This document shows, piece by piece, positions 1 to 7,860 of a stretch of DNA of 64,000 nt. Numbering within the stretch: position 1 is the stretch's first letter; each line of letters starts with the position of its first letter. The position numbers were made by a program, and so were the translations under genes. The notes under the pieces were generated by a model. The model saw only the letters and a list, made by a program, of their open reading frames with translations, did not search any database and was not told where the DNA came from. This stretch comes from Chitinophaga pinensis DSM 2588 (lineage in GTDB: Bacteria; Bacteroidota; Bacteroidia; Chitinophagales; Chitinophagaceae), in the NCBI RefSeq assembly GCF_000024005.1, contig NC_013132.1:434001-498000 (forward strand). Direction: 5' to 3'.

Positions 1-963
1 AATGCGAAAGGTGGCGGAGGCCCGAAAAACCTCCTCGTGGACTACTATGTTGTAAAGACCAGTTCTCTGAACGAGACGATAGAAGCGAGCGGAACCCTGC
101 AAAGCAATGAAGAAGTGCAGGTACAGGCAGAAATTACCGGTCGTGTTACAGGACTCTTCTTTAAAGAAGGTACCCAGGTGGCCAAAGGCGCCCTGCTGGT
201 GAAAATCTATGACGAAGACCTGAAAGCCCAGCTGCAGAAGCTGGAATTACAACGTGAACTGGCTAAAACCACACTCGAAAGACAGGAAAATCTCCTTAAA
301 ATAAATGGTATCAGCCGCCAGGACGTCGACGTTACCCGTAACCAGGTAAGCGCTTATGGCGCTGATATCGAATATACCCGTACTCAGCTGCAGAAAACGG
401 AACTCCGCGCACCATTCTCCGGTCGCCTCGGCCTCCGGAATGTCAGCCTCGGCGCTATCGTTACACCTGCTACAGTTATTACCACCCTCCAGCAGATAGA
501 TCCCCTGAAAGTAGACTTCTCCGTACCGGAAAAGTACCGTACAGCTATCGCACAGGGTGATGTGGTAGATTTCAAAGTAGCCGGCGATAACCAGACGTAT
601 AAGGGTAATATCTATGCCCTCGATCCGAAAATCGATCTGTCTACGCGTACCATCAGGATCAGGGCGATCGTTCCTAATGCCGGTAAATTGCTGCCAGGCG
701 CCTTTGCACGTGTACTCATCGCACTGAAAAATATGCCCGACGCTATCATGATTCCTACCCAGGCCGTAATACCTGGTACGCGTGATAAAAAAGTAGCGAT
801 CGCTGACAGCGGAAAAGCGAAATTTGTAGTAGTAGAGACAGGCATCCGCAATGCAGACAATGTACAGATCACCAGCGGACTCAACGTAGGTGACACCGTG
901 ATCACCAGTGGTATTATGCAGATCAAACCAGGACTGGTGCTTAAATACAATGACGTTAAATAG
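1..963 (+). CDS. RND efflux periplasmic adaptor (membrane fusion protein), 5'-truncated
   Basis: Periplasmic adaptor that bridges an RND pump and an outer-membrane channel. The reading frame is open from base 1; a GTG at 37 lies inside it and is probably not the start, because the frame continues upstream with a Gly/Lys-rich stretch typical of the linker after the N-terminal membrane anchor. The visible 320 residues show the biotinyl-lipoyl half motif (EVQVQAEITGRV), an alpha-helical hairpin region with Leu/Gln-rich heptads, the second lipoyl half (LRAPFSGRLG), then beta-barrel and membrane-proximal domains. The signal or anchor segment lies outside the window. The pump gene follows 27 bp downstream on the same strand and the TolC-like gene after that, so this is the first visible member of a tripartite efflux operon. 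The substrate cannot be read from sequence. Confidence 0.93.
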   Translation, partial: NAKGGGGPKNLLVDYYVVKTSSLNETIEASGTLQSNEEVQVQAEITGRVTGLFFKEGTQVAKGALLVKIYDEDLKAQLQKLELQRELAKTTLERQENLLKINGISRQDVDVTRNQVSAYGADIEYTRTQLQKTELRAPFSGRLGLRNVSLGAIVTPATVITTLQQIDPLKVDFSVPEKYRTAIAQGDVVDFKVAGDNQTYKGNIYALDPKIDLSTRTIRIRAIVPNAGKLLPGAFARVLIALKNMPDAIMIPTQAVIPGTRDKKVAIADSGKAKFVVVETGIRNADNVQITSGLNVGDTVITSGIMQIKPGLVLKYNDVK

Positions 964-990
964 GCCTCCGGACAATTAAAGCTATAGATT

Positions 991-3900
991 ATGAGCCTTC
1001 CTTCACTCTCTCTTAAACGTCCCGTATTTGCTATCGTGATGAATATCATTATTGTGATATTCGGCCTGGTGGGATTCAATTTCCTGGGGGTAAGGGACTT
1101 CCCCGCTATTGACCCGCCTATCGTGAACGTGCGTACTTCCTACGCCGGCGCCAACTCCGATATTATCGAAACCCAGATCACCGAACCGCTGGAGAAATCC
1201 ATCAATGGCATCGCGGGTATCAAAAATATATCCTCCAGCAGCAGCCAGGGTTCCAGCAATATCACGGTTGAATTTGAACTAAGTATTGACCTTGAAGCTG
1301 CGGCTAACGACGTGCGCGACAAAGTATCTCAGGCACTTCGTAGTTTGCCGCCGGATATCGACGCGCCGCCTGTTGTTTCGAAAGAAGATGCTAACTCTGA
1401 TTATATCCTGTCCATGACAGTACAGAGTAACATCCGTAACCAGCTCGAAGTAACCGAATACGCCAACAACGTATTGCTCGAAAGATTACAAACCATTCCC
1501 GGTGTCAGCTCCATCCGTATCCTTGGTGAAAAGAAATTTGCCATGCGCCTCTGGATGGACCCTGCCCGTCTATCGGCCTACAGCCTCACGCCAGGTGATG
1601 TACAGGCTGCTCTCTCACGTGAGAACGTGGAACTGCCCTCCGGTAAGATCGCCGGTAATGCAACTGAACTGACCGTACGTACCTTTGGCCGTCTGAATAC
1701 AGAAGAAGATTTCGACAACCTTATCATCAAAAATGACAACGGTAAAGTAATCCACTTCCGTGATATCGGTCAGGCCATACTCGGACCGGAAAACGAAGAA
1801 ACCATCCTGAAAGAATCAGGCGTACCGATGATCGCATTGGCACTCACGCCACAACCAGGTTCAAACTATGTGGCCATCACAGACGAATTCTATAAACGTT
1901 ATGAACAGTTAAAGAAAGATTTGCCGGATGATATCACCACCGATATCGCGATCGATAACACGAAGTTTATCCGCAAATCCATCGAGGAGGTGGAAGAAAC
2001 ACTGATCATCGCACTCGGTCTTGTGATCATCATCATTTATCTCTTCTTCCGCGACTGGCTCATGGCCTTCCGTCCTTTGGTGGATATCCCTGTGTCACTC
2101 ATTGCCGCATTCTTTATCATGTACGTCTGCGGATTTACCATCAATATCCTGACCCTGCTGGCGATCGTACTCGCTACCGGTCTGGTGGTGGATGATGGTA
2201 TCGTGGTCACGGAAAATATCTATAAAAAAATCGAAGCCGGTATGCCGCGTATGAAAGCGGCAAAAGAAGGTTCTGAAGAAATCTTCTTTGCGGTGATCGC
2301 CACATCTATTACACTTGCATTCGTATTCCTTCCGATCGTATTCTTACAGGGTTTCGTAGGACGATTGTTCCGTGAATTCGGTATCGTGGTAGCAGGCGCT
2401 GTATTGATCTCCGCATTTGTATCCCTGACGCTCACACCCGTACTCAACGTAAAACTGGGTCGTAAAACACATAAACACTCCTGGTTTTATGAAAAGACAG
2501 AACCATTCTTCACCGGAATGGAATCTGGCTATGAGCGTGCGCTGGAAGCATTTATGAAGATCCGCTGGATGGCGACGCTGATCGTATTGATCTGTCTTGC
2601 GATGATCCGGATCATGTTCACAAATCTCCAATCAGAACTGGCGCCCATTGAAGACCGTAGCCAGTTCCGCCTGTCTATCAGCGCACCGGAAGGAACTTCC
2701 TTTGACTATATGGAAACCTATATGAACCGTCTCACACAGTTCATGGTAGACTCCATCCCTGAGAAGAAGATCCTCATTTCCGTGACATCTCCGGGCTTTG
2801 GCGGTGGCGCTGTTAACTCCGGTTTTGCCAACGTCGTACTGACCGAACCTAACGAACGTCAACGTTCGCAGAAGGAGATCGTGAATATGGTGAACAAGAA
2901 CATGTTCCGCTTCCCGGAAGGTAAAGTATTTGCGATCGAACAACAGACGATCCAGGTAGGACGTCGTGGCGGTCTGCCGGTATCGTTCGTACTACAACAT
3001 ATTAACTTTGACAGTCTTTCCTCCGTACTGCCGAAGTTTCTGGAAGAAGCAAATAACAACCCGACGTTTGCTGCAATCGACGTGGACCTGAAGTTCAACA
3101 AACCAGAACTCCGTATCCAGATCAATCGTGCGAAAGCAAGTGAACTGGGCGTATCTGTTGATGATATTTCACAAACCTTACAGCTCGCACTGAGTAACCT
3201 CCGTTACGGCTATTTCATCCGTAATGGTAAGCAATACCAGGTAATGGGACAGGTATTCCGTGGAGCACGCGATAAACCAACCGACCTGCAGAACATCTAT
3301 GTACGTAACAGCCGTGGAGAAGCGATTCAGCTCGACAACGTGGTAACGATCGATGAGGAAACCAGTCCGCCGATCATCTATCACTTTAACCGTTATAAAT
3401 CCGCCACCGTATCTGCGAGTCTTGCACCTGGTAAAACGATCGGAGATGGTATCAACGCGATGTATGCTATCTACGACAAACTGAAACAGCAGGGTGTATT
3501 AAATGACAACTATGTTTCAGCGCTGGCCGGATCATCGCGTGACTATGCAGAAAGCGGTTCCAACACTATGTTCGCACTGATACTGGCACTGGTACTGATC
3601 TACCTCGTACTGGCCGCCCAGTTTGAAAGCTGGGTCGATCCGTTTATCATCATGCTGACGGTACCGCTGGCATTCGCAGGTGCATTGCTGTCATTGTGGA
3701 TATTTGGTCAGACCTGGAACATCTTCTCCCAGATCGGTGTAATTATGCTGATAGGGCTTGTTACGAAAAATGGTATCCTGATCGTGGAATTTGCCAACCA
3801 CAAACGTGATGAAGGTATGTCCAAGGCAAAAGCAGTAGTGGAAGCATCTGCTATGCGTCTGCGTCCTATCCTTATGACCAGCCTTGCGATGGCCCTCGGT

Positions 3901-4104
3901 GCATTGCCGATCGCCATGTCATTAGGTGCTGCGGCTACCAGCCGCATCCCGCTGGGTATCGTGATTGTGGGTGGTATCATATTCTCACTGATCCTGACCT
4001 TATTCGTAATTCCGGCGATGTATACTTTCCTGTCCAGAAGAAAACCTGCGGCAGAAAGAAAAAGTGAAGAAGAAGAAGAGGAGACAGCCTCTGTGCACGC
4101 ATAA
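991..4104 (+). CDS. RND efflux pump permease, AcrB/HAE1-type
   Basis: Proton-driven inner-membrane pump that expels drugs or other amphiphiles through the adaptor and TolC channel. Length (1037 residues) is normal for the hydrophobe/amphiphile efflux family. The N-terminus LSLKRPVFAIVMNIIIVIFG is the first membrane helix, followed by a large periplasmic porter domain, a second block of helices near residues 335-480, a second porter domain and a final helix block near 855-1020. The proton-relay aspartate pair in helix 4 is present (VVDDGIVVTENI, Asp401/Asp402). The C-terminus ends in a Glu-rich cytoplasmic tail. It sits between the adaptor gene and the TolC-like gene with gaps of 27 and 15 bp, so the three are co-transcribed. 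Family assignment is secure; substrate is unknown. Confidence 0.96.
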   Translation: MSLPSLSLKRPVFAIVMNIIIVIFGLVGFNFLGVRDFPAIDPPIVNVRTSYAGANSDIIETQITEPLEKSINGIAGIKNISSSSSQGSSNITVEFELSIDLEAAANDVRDKVSQALRSLPPDIDAPPVVSKEDANSDYILSMTVQSNIRNQLEVTEYANNVLLERLQTIPGVSSIRILGEKKFAMRLWMDPARLSAYSLTPGDVQAALSRENVELPSGKIAGNATELTVRTFGRLNTEEDFDNLIIKNDNGKVIHFRDIGQAILGPENEETILKESGVPMIALALTPQPGSNYVAITDEFYKRYEQLKKDLPDDITTDIAIDNTKFIRKSIEEVEETLIIALGLVIIIIYLFFRDWLMAFRPLVDIPVSLIAAFFIMYVCGFTINILTLLAIVLATGLVVDDGIVVTENIYKKIEAGMPRMKAAKEGSEEIFFAVIATSITLAFVFLPIVFLQGFVGRLFREFGIVVAGAVLISAFVSLTLTPVLNVKLGRKTHKHSWFYEKTEPFFTGMESGYERALEAFMKIRWMATLIVLICLAMIRIMFTNLQSELAPIEDRSQFRLSISAPEGTSFDYMETYMNRLTQFMVDSIPEKKILISVTSPGFGGGAVNSGFANVVLTEPNERQRSQKEIVNMVNKNMFRFPEGKVFAIEQQTIQVGRRGGLPVSFVLQHINFDSLSSVLPKFLEEANNNPTFAAIDVDLKFNKPELRIQINRAKASELGVSVDDISQTLQLALSNLRYGYFIRNGKQYQVMGQVFRGARDKPTDLQNIYVRNSRGEAIQLDNVVTIDEETSPPIIYHFNRYKSATVSASLAPGKTIGDGINAMYAIYDKLKQQGVLNDNYVSALAGSSRDYAESGSNTMFALILALVLIYLVLAAQFESWVDPFIIMLTVPLAFAGALLSLWIFGQTWNIFSQIGVIMLIGLVTKNGILIVEFANHKRDEGMSKAKAVVEASAMRLRPILMTSLAMALGALPIAMSLGAAATSRIPLGIVIVGGIIFSLILTLFVIPAMYTFLSRRKPAAERKSEEEEEETASVHA

Positions 4105-4119
4105 ATTATCAGCAACTAC

Positions 4120-5433
4120 ATGAAACGAACACTTTTATATCTCTCTTTGCTGCTTTGTTCTGCTGCACATGCACAGCAGATACTGACGCCGGAACAGGCA
4201 ATAGATGTCGCATTGAAGAACAACTATGATATCCGTCTTGCAAAAAGTGATGCAGCTATCACTGCAAATGATTATGCATATGCTAATCTCGCCTTTGCAC
4301 CGCGTGTGAACGGAACCGCCAATAAAGTATGGAATGCTACGCAGACCAAACAGGAATTCGCCAACGGCAGTAAACGTGATACTTCCGGTATCCGCGCCAG
4401 CACTTTAAGTGCAAACGTGAGTCTTGCATGGACACTGTTTGATGGTTTGAAGATGTTTGCTACCAGACAAAAACTGGAGTCGCTGCGCGATCTCGGTGAA
4501 CTGGCCGTAAAAGACCAGGTGATCAACACAGTCGCCAATGTCATTGCCGGCTATTACAACGTTGTACAACAGAAACAACAATTGCGTAATCTCTCAGAAC
4601 AACTGTCTATATCAGAAGAAAGAGTGAAACTGTCAGATGCCAAGTTCCAGACTGGTCTGGGACCAAAGACAGACTGGTTACAGTCTAAGGTAGACTACAA
4701 TGCGCTCAAGGCGTCCTATCTGCGTCAGCAAACCTTAATCGAACAGAGTAAGGCCACATTGAATCAGCTGATGGCCGTTGAAGCAGGCAATACACAATAC
4801 GATGTGATGGATACCATTCCACTGAATATGGATCTTTCCTACGGCGGATTAAGACAACAGGCGTTAGAGAAAAACACCGGGATTAAAGTGGCACAGCAGA
4901 ACCTGACTGTATCACAACTGCAATTGAAGGAAAGCAAAGGAGATTATTTCCCTGTGATCAACTTCAACTCTGCATACAACTATTCCCGCGTTAATTCCAA
5001 CGCAGCCACCAACTCATTCAGTCCGGTGTATAACCAGAATGGCGTCGTGAGTTATGGATTTTCTGCAACGATTCCGATTTTCAACGGATTGAATGTAAGA
5101 AGACAGGTGAATGCGGCAAAACTGAATGTAAATTATCAGCAACTGGCACTGGATAACACCCGTACAATTGTTGACCTTTCCCTGATCAGCGCTTTCAAGG
5201 ATTATGAATATTATAAAACAGCCGTAACACTGGAAGACGAGAACCTTGGATTAGCCAGAGAAAACGTGATGGTAGCGATGGAACGATTCAGACAAGGGGT
5301 AAGCACGGTGATAGAAATGAAAGAAGCACAACAGAGTCTAGAAGATGCTTACAACCGCCTGATCAATGCACGGTACAATATCAAACTGGCGGAAACACAG
5401 CTACTGAGATTAAATGGTATGCTGGTGAAATAA
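4120..5433 (+). CDS. TolC-family outer-membrane efflux channel
   Basis: Outer-membrane exit duct of the RND system encoded just upstream. A signal peptide is clear (MKRTLLYLSLLLCSAAHAQQ, cleavage near residue 19). The mature protein starts with LTPEQAIDVALKNNYDIRLAK, the usual first helix of outer-membrane efflux proteins, and has two similar halves rich in Gln/Ala/Leu coiled coil; each half ends in a stretch that would contribute beta strands (for example VSYGFSATIPIFNGL). At 437 residues it is typical of the family. It starts 15 bp after the pump gene and is followed by a hairpin terminator near 5466, so it closes the operon. Confidence 0.94.
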   Translation: MKRTLLYLSLLLCSAAHAQQILTPEQAIDVALKNNYDIRLAKSDAAITANDYAYANLAFAPRVNGTANKVWNATQTKQEFANGSKRDTSGIRASTLSANVSLAWTLFDGLKMFATRQKLESLRDLGELAVKDQVINTVANVIAGYYNVVQQKQQLRNLSEQLSISEERVKLSDAKFQTGLGPKTDWLQSKVDYNALKASYLRQQTLIEQSKATLNQLMAVEAGNTQYDVMDTIPLNMDLSYGGLRQQALEKNTGIKVAQQNLTVSQLQLKESKGDYFPVINFNSAYNYSRVNSNAATNSFSPVYNQNGVVSYGFSATIPIFNGLNVRRQVNAAKLNVNYQQLALDNTRTIVDLSLISAFKDYEYYKTAVTLEDENLGLARENVMVAMERFRQGVSTVIEMKEAQQSLEDAYNRLINARYNIKLAETQLLRLNGMLVK

Positions 5434-5465
5434 AGAAAGTGGATGCGTAACACTTATAAACGAAG

Positions 5466-5503
5466 AAGAGGCTGCCCCCCATATGGAGGACAGCCTCTTT
5501 CTA
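5466..5503. terminator. Bidirectional terminator between convergent genes
   Basis: Arms AAGAGGCTG (5466-5474) and CAGCCTCTT (5491-5499) enclose an imperfectly paired C-rich/G-rich inner part and are followed by a short T-rich stretch. It lies between the TolC-like gene and the convergent gene ending at 5523. Confidence 0.75.
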
Positions 5504-5522
5504 TTTATTGAATAATGTGTTG

Positions 5523-6284
5523 TTATTCTTCGTCAGGCTTCTTCGCCGCAGGAGGAGCCGCTTTATCCAGCTGATAATGCTTGAAATTTTCCTTAATGAA
5601 CAACATCAGGTCATAATCTGTGGCCTCCTTTAAGAACTGATAACCGGGTCTGTAACGCAGCATAAAGGTATCCAGTTCATCGCCGCTCAGCTTCGTCATC
5701 CTTTCTACAAGTTCAGGGCTATATCTATCGTCAATATATTTCTCTTTCTCCCAGTATACCAGCTGCTCCTGGAAGTGCTCTTTACGCTTACGCGTCTTAC
5801 TGGGCACAAGATAAGTCAGAGCAGTAATCGGGTTGGAAGGCAGCGTTTTAAGCACATCAACAGCGCCTGGTTTATGGTAATTGAAGTATTTACCATACTC
5901 CTCACGTGTGGCTAGTGAATCCTTTGTATGATCCTTTCCAATTACTTTATGTTCAGTCAGACCGATCACCTGACGGGTCATATAGACATTGATAAACATA
6001 GAAGTAGTGGGAACGTTGATATCCTTTTTGTAGTAACCTAACATAGAGAATTCCAGGGTATCGCCTGGCATTGCATCTATGGCAAAACGACCGCTTTCGT
6101 TGCTGACAACGCCTGAACGTGAAGTTTTATTAAGAATGGTAACCCCCGGTACACCTGTTCTGCTATCAGCTTCAGCTACCATACCCGACACCCTTACCTG
6201 CGCGCTTGCGTGCTGCAGAAAGAATAACAGGTACAAAAACAGTGCTCCGATGCTACCGGAAAGTTGTATGAATCGTCTAGGCAT
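5523..6284 (-). CDS. Secreted protein with carboxypeptidase-regulatory-like domain
   Basis: A predicted exported protein of 253 residues whose exact role is unknown. Residues 1-28 form a signal peptide (hydrophobic core ALFLYLLFFLQHASA). Residues about 30-110 (VRVSGMVAEADSRTGVPGVTILN) match the CarboxypepD_reg-like beta-sandwich that Bacteroidota place at the start of SusC proteins and on stand-alone envelope proteins. The remaining half is helical and charged, has no recognised catalytic motif, and ends in an Ala/Pro/Lys-rich tail. It contains no TonB plug or barrel, so it is not a truncated SusC. A box TTCATTTG, one mismatch from TAnnTTTG, lies on the minus strand at 6309-6316, close to its start. 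It stands alone, convergent with the efflux operon. Confidence 0.8.
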   Translation of the reverse strand: MPRRFIQLSGSIGALFLYLLFFLQHASAQVRVSGMVAEADSRTGVPGVTILNKTSRSGVVSNESGRFAIDAMPGDTLEFSMLGYYKKDINVPTTSMFINVYMTRQVIGLTEHKVIGKDHTKDSLATREEYGKYFNYHKPGAVDVLKTLPSNPITALTYLVPSKTRKRKEHFQEQLVYWEKEKYIDDRYSPELVERMTKLSGDELDTFMLRYRPGYQFLKEATDYDLMLFIKENFKHYQLDKAAPPAAKKPDEE

Positions 6285-6505
6285 CGCTCAAAATTAATTT
6301 TCCCAGCGCAAATGAAAAGTTAAAAAATAGTTCTCGTTCGACAGACTACAGTCCCACAGTTATAGGAACAAGCAATAAACTTAGGATTTTTATTTCTAAT
6401 AAACGGTCTCTTCCTTATGAATTGACAATAAATTCCCGATCATACGCCTTGATAATCTGTTATATAAAAAGTATATTATTATCTTTAATCCTTATTTCAA
6501 AGACT

Positions 6506-7423
6506 ATGCCTCACAGGATCTTGTTTGCAACTCAACGTTATCAGTATCTGAAAGACAGATTATTGACGCTTGTTCCGGAATGGGAAGAAGGGAAATTGGA
6601 TATCCGGGATTTTCCTGATGGGGAACATTATCACCGTATCAATTCCAATGTCACCAACAAAGAAGTGATATTACTGGGAGGTACGATCGATGACAAGGAG
6701 ACATTAGAACTTTTTGATATTGCGCATGGCTGTATCCAGGAAGGCGCGTGCGCTGTCAATATCGTCATTCCGTTTTTCGGTTATTCCACAATGGAAAGAG
6801 CGGTAAAATCAGGAGAGATTGTGAAGGCAAAGACCAGGGCAATCCTGTTTTCGACACTTCCGCCCACCACATCGGGGAATAAAATACTGATGCTGGATCT
6901 TCATGTGGATGGCATTACCTACTACTTTGAGAATAGTATACGTCCTGTACATCTTTACGGGAAAGACCTGGTAAAAGAAGCGGCGCTTGAAATAGCCGGC
7001 GACAGACCTTTTGTGCTGGCCAGCACAGATGCCGGTCGTGCGAAATGGGTAGAATCCCTCGCCAATGATCTGCATGTATCAGCAGCATTCGTATTTAAAA
7101 AACGCCTCTCCGGAGAAGAAACACATATCACGGCGATCAGTGCCGATGTACAGGATAAACTGGTGATCATCTATGATGACATGATCCGTACAGGAGGATC
7201 GCTTATAAACGCAGCAGAAGCCTATTTACAGGCAGGTGCTTCAGAAATAGCCGTTATCACTACTCACGGAATTTTTGCCGGAAATGGCTTTAATAAGATC
7301 AAACAAAGTGGTATTATCAAACGGGTGATATGTACCGATACTCACCCCAATGCCCTCACGATTAAAGATGAAATGCTCACAATTAAATCTGTAGATAAGC
7401 TTATCGCAGATTACTTTAACTAG
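6506..7423 (+). CDS. PRPP synthase-like protein (ribose-phosphate pyrophosphokinase family), divergent
   Basis: Likely transfers pyrophosphate from ATP to ribose 5-phosphate to make PRPP, or a related reaction. Start chosen at ATG 6506 (MPHRILFATQRYQYL): a longer in-frame extension to 6422 adds only a hydrophobic, non-conserved stretch. The 305-residue length fits the family (about 310). Visible motifs: FPDGE (36-40; FxDGE/FxNGE in the family), PFFGYSTMER (89-98), the metal-binding DLH (131-133), a basic KKR loop (198-200) and the PRPP-binding loop IIYDDMIRTGG (221-231). The substrate-loop motifs differ from the canonical class I enzyme (FGYSTMER instead of FGYARQDR), so it may be a paralogue of the housekeeping enzyme. 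It stands alone, with no operon partner. Confidence 0.78.
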   Translation: MPHRILFATQRYQYLKDRLLTLVPEWEEGKLDIRDFPDGEHYHRINSNVTNKEVILLGGTIDDKETLELFDIAHGCIQEGACAVNIVIPFFGYSTMERAVKSGEIVKAKTRAILFSTLPPTTSGNKILMLDLHVDGITYYFENSIRPVHLYGKDLVKEAALEIAGDRPFVLASTDAGRAKWVESLANDLHVSAAFVFKKRLSGEETHITAISADVQDKLVIIYDDMIRTGGSLINAAEAYLQAGASEIAVITTHGIFAGNGFNKIKQSGIIKRVICTDTHPNALTIKDEMLTIKSVDKLIADYFN

Positions 7424-7860
7424 CAATACTCAGTACCAGCAAGTCTTTTTAGAGTATGCCATTGGCAAGGTGTTTGATATACAGCGCAATAGAAGGGATT
7501 GCTCTTGTAGCGGAAGACCATGCCCTGGCATGTCGTGCCGTATAATACAGGGAAGGGACAAATGATGAATGGCTGTTGCATCCTCTATTTTCATCTAAGC
7601 TAGCATAAAAACGAAATGTACAATTTACGCCGGATAGCTATACCTACGCATTGCAGGCACAGGTATGGACTGCCAACTGATGAGATGAATGAGCACTGTT
7701 TTCTTCATATATCGGAAATAAATCAGTTGCAGGCTCATTGTGAAAGGCGATTACGTTGTATTATAGTTAGCAGAGACGATATCGAAGTTATCATAGCAAT
7801 ATAGATAGAAGCAGCTGCCCCTGCTTCAAAAAAATTTGTAACCAAATCTTACTATATAAG
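7424..7860. other. 437-bp spacer ahead of SusC-1 with a leader hairpin
   Basis: No convincing gene. A short open frame at 7616-7804 has no recognisable features or ribosome site. Near the end lies a hairpin, GAAGCAG (7808-7814) / CTGCTTC (7821-7827) with a six-base loop, 33 bp before the SusC ATG and followed by an A7 tract. The long spacer probably holds the promoter and an untranslated leader of the SusC/SusD operon. Confidence 0.5.

Noticed and set aside
7616..7804. Open frame of 62 codons ahead of SusC-1
   Set aside because: No ribosome site, no recognisable domain, many Cys/His/Arg residues as in random translation; it sits in what is more likely a leader.
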